Notes under the pieces: generated by a model | The model's database searches: none | Told to the model about the DNA's origin: nothing | The model's input: the letters and a program-made list of their open reading frames with translations, nothing else | DNA from: Rossellomorea marisflavi | GTDB lineage: Bacteria > Bacillota > Bacilli > Bacillales > Bacillaceae_B | Direction: 5' to 3' | Length of the DNA: 64,000 nt | Assembly (NCBI RefSeq): GCF_022170785.1 | Contig: NZ_CP081870.1 | Span: 732,001 to 796,000, forward strand | Shown here: positions 42,041 to 50,441 of the stretch, one piece after another | Numbering within the stretch: the first letter of the stretch is position 1 | Layout: every line of letters begins with the position of its first letter | Program-made: the position numbers and the translations under genes

Positions 42041-42240
42041 TCAGTGAAGTTGGTGATACAGGGGGGAAGTTGAAAGTAAAGTGGGGTAGTTGATGAAAAA
42101 AGAAAAGAGTTGATGATGAGAATTCGCCTTTGAGAGAAGTTGAAAATAAAATCCTCGTAGTTGAAAGTAAAAACGTCAAACTTGAAAGGAAATGATTCAA
42201 AGTTGAAAGTAAGGTAACCAAGTGGCCGTTGCGGGTGGTA
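42041..42240 (+). repeat. Array of degenerate 20-21 bp direct repeats (array 2)
   Basis: The motif AGTTGAAAGTAAA recurs with AGTTG at 42048, 42068, 42088, 42108, 42138, 42159, (acttg) 42180, 42201 and (agtgg) 42221, so the spacing is 20, 20, 20, 30, 21, 21, 21, 20. The unit resembles the minus-strand unit of array 1 (AAGTCGGTAGTAA). There is no start codon and the 20-bp period is not a codon multiple, so it is not a coding repeat. The rest of 42241-42407 shows no gene. Confidence 0.6.
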
Positions 42241-42407
42241 CAAACACGTCTATTTTTGTTCATTTCCTCTTGTTTTGATGCATGAAGTATTCGCTCACTT
42301 GGTCAAATGACGTTCAAACTACGTAGATCGCGACTTTCTTTCCCCTCACCAAGTGGTGTAAGATAATCTGGATATCATTCATCCGTATAATAAAGGAGTT
42401 TTTCATC

Positions 42408-42782
42408 ATGATCTATGTATGGGTCGGTGTGGCCGGTGCCGTCGGGGCGGTTCTTCGGTATCTCGTGGGCATATATGTGTATAGCAGCAGCGTCTTTCCG
42501 GTTGCCACGTTGGTCACCAACCTGATCGGAAGTTTCCTGCTCGCGATCTTCACGACAGTGCTCGTGGAGAGGTGGTCCTTGTCACCTATGGTGAAGACAG
42601 CCATCGGGACGGGGATGATCGGATCCTTCACCACGTTCTCGACGTTGAGTGTGGAAACCGTCGCCCTTTTTGAAGGCGGACGGACGGGCTTGGCCTTCCT
42701 TTATATTGCCCTCAGTATCTTCGGCGGACTGTTCATGAGTAGGATCGGCTTCCGCCTCGCAGAGAAAGAAGGTGCGCAATGA
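42408..42782 (+). CDS. crcB: Fluoride exporter subunit CrcB/Fluc (first copy)
   Basis: The 124-aa four-span protein has the Fluc signature segments GAVGAVLRYLVGIYV, the channel GxxGSFTTFSTLSVE (here GTGMIGSFTTFSTLSVET) and a last span SIFGGLFMSRIGF. Two Fluc subunits form a dual-topology fluoride channel; in Firmicutes they are often encoded as a pair, as here. AAAGGAG precedes the ATG. I saw no fluoride riboswitch in the 167 bp upstream. Confidence 0.92.
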   Translation: MIYVWVGVAGAVGAVLRYLVGIYVYSSSVFPVATLVTNLIGSFLLAIFTTVLVERWSLSPMVKTAIGTGMIGSFTTFSTLSVETVALFEGGRTGLAFLYIALSIFGGLFMSRIGFRLAEKEGAQ

Positions 42783-43144
42783 GCCTCTTATCCCTTCTGC
42801 TCGTCGGTGCAGGCGGCTTTATCGGAGCCATTGCCCGGTTTGCGACCACGCAGGCCATCAATAAAAAAAGCTCGTCCACCGTTCCCGTTTCCACCCTGAC
42901 GGTCAATATCCTCGGTTCGTTCATCCTCGGATTACTGACGGGGAGTACGGCGGGGCACGCCCTGATGCTGTTCTTCGGGACAGGGATGATGGGGGCGTTC
43001 ACGACCTTTTCCACGTTCAAACTTGAAGGGGTTCAGCTTCATCTCAAGAAGGAGAAGAGGGCATTTCTCTACTATAATGTCTGCTGCTATGCCGGCGGGA
43101 TCCTGAGTGCCTACATCGGATTGATGCTGGGTCGCCTTTTATAA
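42779..43144 (+). CDS. crcB: Fluoride exporter subunit CrcB/Fluc (second copy)
   Basis: The 121-aa protein overlaps the first crcB by 4 bp and has GAGGFIGAIARFATTQAI, VNILGSFILGLLTG and GTGMMGAFTTFSTFKLEGVQ. It is the partner subunit of a heterodimeric fluoride channel. The usual charge imbalance between partners (opposite topology) was not measured here. Confidence 0.92.
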   Translation: MSLLSLLLVGAGGFIGAIARFATTQAINKKSSSTVPVSTLTVNILGSFILGLLTGSTAGHALMLFFGTGMMGAFTTFSTFKLEGVQLHLKKEKRAFLYYNVCCYAGGILSAYIGLMLGRLL

Positions 43145-43154
43145 CAGCTCAATG

Positions 43155-43195
43155 AAACAGCACCTTGAGGAACGAAACTCGGGGTGCTGTTTTTA
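43155..43195 (+). terminator. Terminator of the crcB pair
   Basis: The 10-bp stem AAACAGCACC / GGTGCTGTTT with an 18-nt loop is followed by TTTATG. Confidence 0.85.
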
Positions 43196-43267
43196 TGTTG
43201 AGATTTGCGTAAGGGTATTACAATTCATGGTAAAATAAGGTCACTGGAAAAGGGGAGTGGTTCAACC

Positions 43268-43939
43268 ATGATCGGTATAAGTATCGCGACGAAGTGGGAG
43301 TTTGAAGCGACGCTGAGTCACTTTAGCGTCAAAGATGGCGAACGTTTTGCCTATCCCTACGGGGAGTATTTCATGAGGACAATCAATGGGCGAGAGCTTG
43401 TTTTCTACAGTACCGGCGTCAGGAAGGTAAACGGGGTCGGAGCGAATCAGTATATGATGTCTGCTTTTGGGTTGACGAAAGTGATCGTCGCCGGGACATG
43501 TGCAGGGATAGATGAACGGTTCCGTCCCTTGGATATTTTTGTGCCGGGTCAAGCCGTGCAATATGACTGCACCGTTAAGGAAATTGAGCCTTTTATCAAG
43601 CAATCTTTCATCGTCCATATCGATCTATCACCTTACGGAAATGATTTTAATAGGGGAACGATCGGCACGGCAGATAAGGCCGTGGTGATGTGGAAGGATT
43701 ATGTTGAGCTTAAGGAACATAACATCACGATCGCTGATACAGAAGCAGGGGCGATTGCGTACATCTGTAAGAAGAATCAAGTGGAGTGCATCATCATAAA
43801 AGGTATATCTGATTTTGCGATGAAGGAGAGCAACGAGGACACATTCGAATCCAACAGTGAGCAGATGACGACTTATATCGAGAACACCCCCAAGGTAATG
43901 GAGAAAATATTCAGAGAGTATTTGATGAGATTTATTTGA
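43268..43939 (+). CDS. Nucleoside phosphorylase/nucleosidase-like protein
   Basis: The 223-aa protein starts at ATG 43268 (GGGGAG upstream) with MIGISIATKWEFEATLSHF and has the MTA/SAH-nucleosidase-type features: KVIVAGTCAGIDERFRPLD, ITIADTEAGAIAYICKKN (metal/ribose-like glutamate) and IIIKGISDFAM. It should cleave a nucleoside glycosidic bond, possibly as a salvage enzyme. It is shorter than some family members and the precise substrate is unknown. Confidence 0.85.
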   Translation: MIGISIATKWEFEATLSHFSVKDGERFAYPYGEYFMRTINGRELVFYSTGVRKVNGVGANQYMMSAFGLTKVIVAGTCAGIDERFRPLDIFVPGQAVQYDCTVKEIEPFIKQSFIVHIDLSPYGNDFNRGTIGTADKAVVMWKDYVELKEHNITIADTEAGAIAYICKKNQVECIIIKGISDFAMKESNEDTFESNSEQMTTYIENTPKVMEKIFREYLMRFI

Positions 43940-44051
43940 AAGACCGCATCGATATGGGCACGGCCGTTCACCCATATTCTAATCAAAGAAGGAGAAACGC
44001 TTGAATGTGAAGAAATGAATAGTAGCTTGATAGGGTTGAGGTGGGGGACGG

Positions 44052-44621
44052 ATGATACAATATCTCGGTACGCCGGTACTGGAAACGGAACGGATGATTT
44101 TAAGGAAGCTCGAGCTCTCGGACGCACAGTGTGTATTCGATCATTGGCTTAGCGATGATCGGGTAATGGACAATCTCATAAAAGGTGCCCATAAGTCTGT
44201 ATCGGAGACCATTGAGAGGGTAAAAGAAATCGTGAAGAACTATGAGTCACAGGAGTTCTGTTATTGGGGGATGGAACTGAAAACGAGCGGTGAATTGATA
44301 GGAGCAATCGATCTTTTTCATTTCGATGGTCTGACGGATAATTGTGAGGTCGGCTATTCTATCGGTTACAAATGGTGGAACAAGGGATATGGGACTGAAG
44401 CCCTTAAAGCGGTCATCGATTTTGGTTTTAGAAGGATGAACGTTCATAAGATCTCAGCCGCACATAACTTGGATAACCCTGCTTCGGGGAAGATTATGCT
44501 CAAGAATGGAATGGAGCAAGAAGGTACGATTAAACATATGATCCGGAATGCTAAACATCAGTATAAAGATTGTGCTCTTTATGGGCTTCTGCAGGAAGAG
44601 TATAGGAAGAAGGAAAAGTGA
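44052..44621 (+). CDS. RimJ/RimL-type GNAT acetyltransferase
   Basis: The 189-aa protein begins LGTPVLETERMILRKLELSD, the RimJ/RimL start, and has GYSIGYKWWNKGYGTEALKA and AHNLDNPASGKIMLKNGMEQ. Members acetylate ribosomal-protein or antibiotic amines. It is monocistronic, followed by a strong terminator. Confidence 0.9.
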   Translation: MIQYLGTPVLETERMILRKLELSDAQCVFDHWLSDDRVMDNLIKGAHKSVSETIERVKEIVKNYESQEFCYWGMELKTSGELIGAIDLFHFDGLTDNCEVGYSIGYKWWNKGYGTEALKAVIDFGFRRMNVHKISAAHNLDNPASGKIMLKNGMEQEGTIKHMIRNAKHQYKDCALYGLLQEEYRKKEK

Positions 44622-44625
44622 TCTT

Positions 44626-44669
44626 AACAAAACGGGACAGTGGTATGTATGCCACTGTCCCGTTTTGTT
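44626..44669. terminator. Strong bidirectional terminator
   Basis: A perfect 18-bp stem (44626-44643 and 44652-44669) with an 8-nt loop and T/A flanks lies between the convergent acetyltransferase genes. Confidence 0.92.
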
Positions 44670-44691
44670 GATGACGTTTCGGTTATTCAGC

Positions 44692-45486
44692 TCATGAATG
44701 ACCTTCCCGTATGTCCTTGATACTCTTGCCGGAAAGAAAGGCATGCCCGCTCCGCATCCTTTCGACGGTGGTGAACCCGTAGCGCGCATACACCTTCTCC
44801 ACGGCTTCATTGATCGGAAGGACCCATAGGTTGGCCATGCCCCTGCGCGTTGATTCTTCCTGGATGAAGCGGATGAGGTGACCGATCAATCCCTTTCCCC
44901 GGTGAGCTTCAAGAGTCACGACGCTTTCAAGGCGCGCATCCGGACCATCTTGAAACAGACAGGCCGTGGAGCACACTTCACCATTGAGCCTGAGGAGAAA
45001 GTAGCTGAACGAGGGGTGGGCAAATTGCTCTTCGAAGACCTTTGTGATGGTGTCCTTGCTGCCGAATTCCTTGATGGTGTTTTCCACATCGATGGCTTCT
45101 TGGACATTTTCCTCGGTCACTTCTTCAATGGTCACCCCTTGCTTGTCGGCCACTCTCGCCATCTGATTGTTCCATAGCTGGACGGGGCTGACGAATTCTT
45201 CATACTGGAATTGGTTCTTTTCTAATTCGACCAGCAACGGTTGTTGAAGATGGAGCTCATGGATGTATAGGCGCGGTACGAGGTTCTTTTTCTGATAAAA
45301 AGACACCACTTTCGCGACCATTACTTGTGGATCATGGCACTCCCGGATGACGTGGGCATGATTGGCATCGTAGTAGCGGGGCTGATTTTCGTTATAAAAG
45401 AGGGCTCCCCACGGAGTATCGAGGCGGGCGGAGAATGCCCCGAGGTAGGAGAGGTCGAGTTTGTATAGATCATCGGTTGGGTTCAT
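44692..45486 (-). CDS. GNAT acetyltransferase, two-domain type
   Basis: The 264-aa protein has an N-terminal region (about 1-110) with PRYYDANHAHVIRE and a C-terminal GNAT domain with VVTLEAHRGKGLIGHLIRFI and LPINEAVEKVYARYGFTTVE. It follows the small membrane gene 45505-45666 by 18 bp on the same strand. The substrate is unknown. Confidence 0.87.
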   Translation of the reverse strand: MNPTDDLYKLDLSYLGAFSARLDTPWGALFYNENQPRYYDANHAHVIRECHDPQVMVAKVVSFYQKKNLVPRLYIHELHLQQPLLVELEKNQFQYEEFVSPVQLWNNQMARVADKQGVTIEEVTEENVQEAIDVENTIKEFGSKDTITKVFEEQFAHPSFSYFLLRLNGEVCSTACLFQDGPDARLESVVTLEAHRGKGLIGHLIRFIQEESTRRGMANLWVLPINEAVEKVYARYGFTTVERMRSGHAFLSGKSIKDIREGHS

Positions 45487-45504
45487 GGTTGTTCCTTCCT
45501 TTTG

Positions 45505-45666
45505 TTACATCATCCACGTCAGCATGACATTGATAACAAGAACCGTCATGCCGAGTCCGATGATGGTTTTTTTTGCGGTTAGGGTGATCCGGCCTTTCTT
45601 TTGTTTGGGTGTCACGATCATCAGGGTGACGAGATTGATGAGTAATATGATCAGTGTCGCTTGCAT
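45505..45666 (-). CDS. Small two-span membrane protein
   Basis: The 53-aa protein starts at ATG 45666 with AAGGAGCG upstream: MQATLIILLINLVTLMIVTP as a first span, PKQKKGRITLTAKKT as basic loop and IIGLGMTVLVINVMLTWMM as a second span. It sits 18 bp upstream of the GNAT gene, forming a two-gene operon. Confidence 0.6.
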   Translation of the reverse strand: MQATLIILLINLVTLMIVTPKQKKGRITLTAKKTIIGLGMTVLVINVMLTWMM

Positions 45667-45803
45667 GGGTCGCTCCTTTAAGATGTAGTGCTTCCGATTT
45701 TACCATGAATTGGCTGGTGAGGTGGGGAGAAATGAAGGTGAATCCACGTTTGGAGTAGAAGTAGGATAGATAGAACGAATTTCTTGCGTGGAAGGAGACC
45801 ATC

Positions 45804-46382
45804 ATGACAACAATCGGACTGATCAGACATGGCATCACAGAGTGGAATCTCTTGGGGAAGGCTCAGGGAATCAGCGACATTCCTCTGAATGAAACAGGTA
45901 GGGAACAGGCGGAGAGACTGGGTGAGAGGTTAGCCGGCGAGGAGGCGTGGGATCTGATCATCGCAAGTGATCTATGCCGGGCAAGTGAAACGGCCGACAT
46001 CATAGGGAGTAAGATCGGGCTGTCCCTTCATCATACGGATGAAACGATCAGGGAAGTGAACTGCGGGGAAGCGGAAGGCATGACGGAAGAGCAGCGCCTT
46101 GAAAAGTGGGGGAAGGAATGGCGCAGCAGGGCTCTTGGGATGGAGAAGCATGAGGACGTAGCGAGCAGGGGCGTGAGGTTCCTGGAAGGCGTGGTGCACA
46201 AATATGAAGGCAAGAGGGTGTTGGTGGTGAGCCACGGGGCGTTGATCGGTTTAACGTTGAAGCGATTGATGCCCGATACTTTCCAACAGACGAATATGGA
46301 GAATACGTCCATCACGGTATTGCATCATCACGAGGATCGGTGGGACTGTTCCCTCTACAATTGTTCCAAGCACTTGATCTAA
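45804..46382 (+). CDS. Histidine phosphatase (phosphoglycerate-mutase-like)
   Basis: The 192-aa protein has the catalytic LIRHGITEWNLLGKAQG (RHG motif), the SDLCRASETA segment and the second His in VVSHGALIGLTLK. It belongs to the PhoE/GpmB-like histidine phosphatases that dephosphorylate a range of small phosphates. AAGGAG precedes the ATG. Confidence 0.9.
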   Translation: MTTIGLIRHGITEWNLLGKAQGISDIPLNETGREQAERLGERLAGEEAWDLIIASDLCRASETADIIGSKIGLSLHHTDETIREVNCGEAEGMTEEQRLEKWGKEWRSRALGMEKHEDVASRGVRFLEGVVHKYEGKRVLVVSHGALIGLTLKRLMPDTFQQTNMENTSITVLHHHEDRWDCSLYNCSKHLI

Positions 46383-46387
46383 CCAAA

Positions 46388-46424
46388 AGACCAAAAGGCA
46401 TCGGGGTGTCTTTTGGTCTTTTTC
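46388..46424 (+). terminator. Rho-independent terminator
   Basis: The stem AGACCAAAAG / CTTTTGGTCT with a 12-nt loop (partly extended) is followed by TTTTTCC. Confidence 0.85.
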
Positions 46425-46528
46425 CATCATTAACGATTGGCCGGTCCAAGGCGGATCCGGAGTGGAAGATCAGGTATTTGATATTGCTCGATTTTCAAGG
46501 GGGTGCCCGTCAAGGTCCATGGGTGAGG

Positions 46529-47095
46529 TCACCCTTTGTTGTTGACCCACTTGATGACCTTGGCAGGATTCCCACCGACTACGACGTTATCAGGGATATC
46601 CTTTGTCACCACTGTCCCTGATCCGATGACAACATTGTCGCCGATCGTGACACCGGGGTTGATGATGGCACGGCCGCCGATCCAGACGTTGTCACCAATG
46701 GTGACGGGTTTGCCTGACTCGATGCCGCTGTTCCGCTCATGGGGATCGATCGGATGGGTGGCGGTGTAGATGTGTACGCCAGGTGCGATGAAGCAGTTTT
46801 CACCGATGCGGATATCGCATACATCAAGGAGGACGCAGTCAAAGTTCGCGTAGAAGTTCTCCCCGACGTATATATTGGAGCCATAGTCACAGCGGAAGCT
46901 CGGTTCGATGAAGAACTGGTCTCCGGTCTCACCGAATAGTTCGCGGATGATGGATGTGCGCTTGTCGAGGTCTGCGACCGGTGAATGATTGAAGTCATGG
47001 ATCTGTTCACGGGCATGGGTTCTTCCTGCCACGAGTTCGGGATCGGCGGGATTGTAGTTCTCTCCTGCAAGCATCTTTTCTTTTTCGGTCTTCAT
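46529..47095 (-). CDS. maa: Maltose O-acetyltransferase-like (hexapeptide repeat)
   Basis: The 188-aa left-handed beta-helix protein starts [20 protein letters not shown], the Maa/NodL N-terminal motif, and has repeated hexapeptides such as [40 protein letters not shown] and [20 protein letters not shown]. His in THPID acts in catalysis in this family. It acetylates sugars such as maltose or glucose using acetyl-CoA. Confidence 0.92.
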   Translation of the reverse strand: MKTEKEKMLAGENYNPADPELVAGRTHAREQIHDFNHSPVADLDKRTSIIRELFGETGDQFFIEPSFRCDYGSNIYVGENFYANFDCVLLDVCDIRIGENCFIAPGVHIYTATHPIDPHERNSGIESGKPVTIGDNVWIGGRAIINPGVTIGDNVVIGSGTVVTKDIPDNVVVGGNPAKVIKWVNNKG

Positions 47096-47116
47096 GGGCA
47101 ATGGCCCCTTTCAATT

Positions 47117-48406
47117 TTAGTTGTGGATCACACCGGGAATGAAGGGCGGATGTGTGATGTCTTGTCCATTCCAGATCCAGTGATCGGACTCACTGCTGTG
47201 GTTTCCGTACACATTCCCGATCAGCTGATTGTTCCGGTTGGACGGGTGGAGGCTTGCCAGGAACAAGCCGCTATCGGTGGGGATCATGATGTTGTTTTCC
47301 ACCAGATTCTGAGTGGCATGATACTGCATGAGCAGCTGTCCCCCGTCCATGCCCATGGTGTCATTCCCGTAAAGGAGGTTATGGGAAATGCGGGTGTGCG
47401 TGGTGCCACCCCGTTTCAAATCGTAACCCCCGATTGAAATACCCGTGTAGCGGTTCCCGTAAACTTGGTTCCAGGCAATCTGGACCCGCGTCGTTTGTTT
47501 GCCGGGATGCTCACTGGCAATCTCGATTCCAAGGTCGTTATGGTGGGAAATGTTGTGCTCGATGACTACGTCCTTCCCTCCGTCCACATAGATGCCTCCG
47601 GCGGAGTATTCTTCATGGTAGGCAGGGTTGGAATGGCTGCTGACGTTATACACATGATTGTCACGGATGATGCCTTCGCGCGCCTGATCGTATTGCTCAA
47701 TCGGGGCGATCCCTTCAAAGCCGATGACATCGATGCCGATGTTATCTACATTCCGGATCGTATTCCCGTTGATGAGGAAATCCTTCACGTTGCCGTTCAA
47801 CGTCATCGCTTCACTGAATCCGAGGGTCAGGTCTTCGAGGGTATTGCCGGAGATCTCGATATCCTGGAGCGGTTCAGGTGCCTCTGTGCCGTAGAAGGCG
47901 ATGCCGTGGGCGTTGCCGTTCGGATGGGTGGTGGTGATATCATGGATCCGATTATCAAGGATCCGGATGCCTGTCCCGTTTCCTTCTACTAAAATACCGG
48001 ACGGGGTGGGTTCCTCTTGATCGGTGGAGAGGCCTCCCACATCGAGTCCTTGGATCGTGATATAGCTTTTACCGCGGATGGTGATGAGGCCACCATCTGC
48101 AGGTGCAGTCTCCCCGCTGATCACCGGGACCTCATCTTCATAGTGGGTGAAGCGGATCGGTTCTTGCTTTGTCCCGGAATGCTTGATGTCCAGCCGTTCA
48201 GGATACGTGCCTTCCCTCAGGTAGATTGTGGTACCCGGTACGGCCAGTTCGCTTGCTTTTTTCAGCGTCTTGAAGGGCTGTTCCTTTGTCCCGGCATGGC
48301 TGTCATCTCCATCAGGGGAGACGAACAAAGTGGACGGTCCGGCTGCTTCCGTGTGAAGAGGTAGGAAGCAACATAGGATGATGGCGATACTGAGGATCTG
48401 TTTCAT
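47117..48406 (-). CDS. Secreted right-handed parallel beta-helix protein
   Basis: The 429-aa protein starts at ATG 48406 (AAGGAG 5 bp upstream) with a Sec signal peptide (MKQILSIAIILCCFLPLHTE, cut near AEA) and a DUF1565-like start TLFVSPDGDDSHAGTKEQPF. Many NxIxxN-type turns follow (NRIHDITTTHPNGNAHGIAF, NGNTIRNVDNIGIDVIGF, NNIMIPTDSGLFLASLHPSN), characteristic of PL6/PL9-like carbohydrate-binding or lyase folds. It is probably an extracellular polysaccharide-active protein. Catalytic residues could not be assigned. Confidence 0.85.
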   Translation of the reverse strand: MKQILSIAIILCCFLPLHTEAAGPSTLFVSPDGDDSHAGTKEQPFKTLKKASELAVPGTTIYLREGTYPERLDIKHSGTKQEPIRFTHYEDEVPVISGETAPADGGLITIRGKSYITIQGLDVGGLSTDQEEPTPSGILVEGNGTGIRILDNRIHDITTTHPNGNAHGIAFYGTEAPEPLQDIEISGNTLEDLTLGFSEAMTLNGNVKDFLINGNTIRNVDNIGIDVIGFEGIAPIEQYDQAREGIIRDNHVYNVSSHSNPAYHEEYSAGGIYVDGGKDVVIEHNISHHNDLGIEIASEHPGKQTTRVQIAWNQVYGNRYTGISIGGYDLKRGGTTHTRISHNLLYGNDTMGMDGGQLLMQYHATQNLVENNIMIPTDSGLFLASLHPSNRNNQLIGNVYGNHSSESDHWIWNGQDITHPPFIPGVIHN

Positions 48407-48624
48407 AAAAACTCCTTGATGGTAGTAGTTTCTGGTACCGTGACAGACGATCATGTTCGATGGGAAGAGAGCCAATCGCTGTTGGGATGATCATGATCTG
48501 AATGTTTCTATTGATATTTAAATAGTTTCTTAACGTCTTATAGGGAAATGCGTTCCAATCTTAATGGGATCGTCCCTGGTACACCTTTATACTATTCATA
48601 TTGACGATAAAGGAGAGGATCGGA

Positions 48625-48690
48625 TTGCCAAAGAAATCGTGGAAAGAGTACTTTTTTGAGATTGTTCGATCGGTCATTTTCTACAAATAA
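48625..48690 (+). other. Tiny open frame resembling a signal-peptidase N-terminus
   Basis: A TTG start at 48625 with AAGGAGAGG upstream gives 21 residues, MPKKSWKEYFFEIVRSVIFY K, ending at TAA 48690. The KKSWKEY-FFEIVRSVI pattern resembles the first residues of type I signal peptidases, so this could be a truncated relic; it could also be a chance frame. The surrounding 48407-48691 shows no other gene. Confidence 0.3.
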
Positions 48691-48691
48691 G

Positions 48692-49168
48692 TCAGAGTTG
48701 TTTGATGTACCACGTATCCATGGTTCCATGTTCGGATCCATCCAAGGGTTCTGTCCGCTTGCTGAAGCCCAATCGATCGTACAGGGAGTTGGCTGCCTTT
48801 AGCTGCTCCATCGTTTCGAGGTAGCAGTGATCAAAGTGGTCCGAGGCGAATGCAAGGGCCGTGTTCATGAGCGATTTGGCCACCCCAAGCCCCCTGGCTT
48901 CCGGTGACACATAAAGCTTCTGCAGCTCACAGATCCGTTGTTGCCTATCGAACGGGGCGATGCCGACCCCTCCCAGGATCTGGTCCTGCTCGTTCACCGC
49001 TACCCAGTAACAGGCATCGGGCTGTTCACTATAGTAGCATGATAGGTCGTCCAGATAAGGATCGAAGTACGCTGTTCCGGGGATGTCGAGATGATTGGCT
49101 TCCAGGATGTCGCGGATGATCGCTGCCATTGCTTTGTTGTCTTTCTCTTCCAATAATCGAATCTTCAT
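48692..49168 (-). CDS. GNAT acetyltransferase
   Basis: The 158-aa protein starts at ATG 49168 (GGAGGCTCCC upstream) with MKIRLLEEKDNKAMAAIIRD and has LQKLYVSPEARGLGVAKSLM and LETMEQLKAANSLYDRLGFS. The substrate is unknown. An earlier in-frame start at 49249 has no good ribosome-binding site. Confidence 0.87.
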   Translation of the reverse strand: MKIRLLEEKDNKAMAAIIRDILEANHLDIPGTAYFDPYLDDLSCYYSEQPDACYWVAVNEQDQILGGVGIAPFDRQQRICELQKLYVSPEARGLGVAKSLMNTALAFASDHFDHCYLETMEQLKAANSLYDRLGFSKRTEPLDGSEHGTMDTWYIKQL

Positions 49169-49360
49169 GGGAGCCTCCAATTGAGAATTTTTAGTATATT
49201 CATTATAGAAAACTTTCCTGAAGCGGGCAAGGTGGAGAACGGGAATCATCTCGGCTTTAGAATCCTTCTGACAAGTACCGCATGGCTTTTAAAAAGGAAA
49301 AGCAGGCTTTTATAGAAAGATTGGAGAAAATCCCAATGGTTGCGGAAAGGAGGAGAACAG

Positions 49361-49717
49361 TTGAACAGGGTTTATATACTTCTCACAGCTCTCCTTTTTT
49401 TCATTCTGCTTTTTTATGCAGGCGAGTTGAGTCAGAAGGCTAAGATCAACCATGGGGCCATGACAATGCAAGGGGTGCTGGTCATGGGTGATGGGCAAAT
49501 CTACCTCGTGGGCGATGAGGGTGTGTCAAAAGAAGAAGTGGAGGGCGTATCAATCAATGAGGTGATTGGACGATACGGCTCTGTCGCTAAACTGGATATT
49601 CAAAATCTCTCTTTTTTTAAACGGCTTCAAACGGGGGACCGGGTGAAGATCTGGTACACCGAGGTACAAGAATCGTTTCCCTCAAAGATCCAGGTGCTGA
49701 AACTTGAAGTGCGATGA
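49361..49717 (+). CDS. DUF3221-like membrane-anchored protein
   Basis: The 118-aa protein starts at TTG 49361 with AGGAGGAG 5 bp upstream. An N-terminal anchor (VYILLTALLFFILLFYAGEL) without a lipobox cysteine precedes a domain with MQGVLVMGDGQIYLVGDEG and LQTGDRVKIWYTEVQESFPS, the DUF3221-like OB pattern also seen at 30339-30713. Unknown function. Confidence 0.72.
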   Translation: MNRVYILLTALLFFILLFYAGELSQKAKINHGAMTMQGVLVMGDGQIYLVGDEGVSKEEVEGVSINEVIGRYGSVAKLDIQNLSFFKRLQTGDRVKIWYTEVQESFPSKIQVLKLEVR

Positions 49718-49723
49718 GTGGGC

Positions 49724-50323
49724 TCATCCTCCCTGGGTGAATAACAGCTTGATGCCGAACAGGATCAGCACCACACCGGTCGCACCCTCCATCCACCGTT
49801 GGACGATCGGTGATAGGAGCCATTCACGGATGCAATGAAGGCAGATGACGTAAAGGATGAACCAGATCAAGGAGAGCAGTGTATAGGTGAGCCCCATAAG
49901 GAGAAACGATGCCATCGCCCGGTCGGTGTCTGTCACGAATTGGGGCAGGAACGTGAGAAAGAAGATCAGGACTTTCGGGTTCAGGAGATTGGAGAGTAGC
50001 CCTTGAGTAAGGGGAGAGCGCTTTGCTTCCACCTGTGCCCCTTCCTCCGTATGTTTCCTCACCCATAGGGACTGGATCCCCAAGTAGATCAAATAGAGGG
50101 CGCCCACCCATTTCAACGTCTGGAACGCCCAGGCTGATTGGAAGAGCAGGGCCGATAACCCGCACGTGACGGCGATCGTATGACCGAGGGAACCGAGTGA
50201 AATCCCGATGGCCATCCAGATTCCGTCTTTTTTACTTCCGGAAATGGTTCTTTTCGTGATCAGGGCCGTGTCGACGCCTGGGCTCATGACGACGAACAGG
50301 GTCATCAATAAGAATGTGATCAT
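49724..50323 (-). CDS. LysE-family amino-acid/metabolite exporter
   Basis: The 199-aa protein starts at ATG 50323 (AAGGAGGG upstream) with MITFLLMTLFVVMSPGVDTA, the LysE/RhtB start including SPGPD-like SPGVD. Six spans follow, with GIQSLWVRKHTEEG between spans 3 and 4 and LLNPKVLIFFLTFLPQFV. It exports amino acids or related compounds. It is divergent from an XRE-cupin regulator and the gap holds paired palindromes. Confidence 0.88.
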   Translation of the reverse strand: MITFLLMTLFVVMSPGVDTALITKRTISGSKKDGIWMAIGISLGSLGHTIAVTCGLSALLFQSAWAFQTLKWVGALYLIYLGIQSLWVRKHTEEGAQVEAKRSPLTQGLLSNLLNPKVLIFFLTFLPQFVTDTDRAMASFLLMGLTYTLLSLIWFILYVICLHCIREWLLSPIVQRWMEGATGVVLILFGIKLLFTQGG

Positions 50324-50360
50324 CTTGTTCCCTCCTTGGTAGCTACTGTAGTTAAAAAAT

Positions 50361-50377
50361 GTTAAATTAAATTTAAC
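50361..50377. promoter_or_regulatory. XRE-cupin operator, copy 1
   Basis: GTTAAAT-TAA-ATTTAAC is a perfect 17-bp palindrome between the divergent LysE and XRE-cupin genes. A nearly identical copy lies 53 bp downstream. Confidence 0.7.
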
Positions 50378-50413
50378 ACGCAAATGAAAACTAAACAATT
50401 ATAATTTAAAATA

Positions 50414-50430
50414 ATTAAATTTAATTTAAC
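50414..50430. promoter_or_regulatory. XRE-cupin operator, copy 2
   Basis: ATTAAATTTAATTTAAC matches the reverse of copy 1 at 16 of 17 positions and ends 12 bp before the regulator's start codon. Confidence 0.7.
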
Positions 50431-50441
50431 GAGGTGTCACC

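Noticed and set aside
40021..42240. The 20-21 bp repeat arrays as CRISPR
   Set aside because: Units are degenerate, directly abutting without unique spacers of constant length, and no cas gene is present.
42241..42407. Fluoride riboswitch upstream of crcB
   Set aside because: I could not find the conserved riboswitch pairing or loop sequence by eye; the short inverted repeat is not sufficient.
47465..48364. Rightward open frames opposite the beta-helix gene
   Set aside because: They lie antisense to a well-supported secreted protein and show no start signals.
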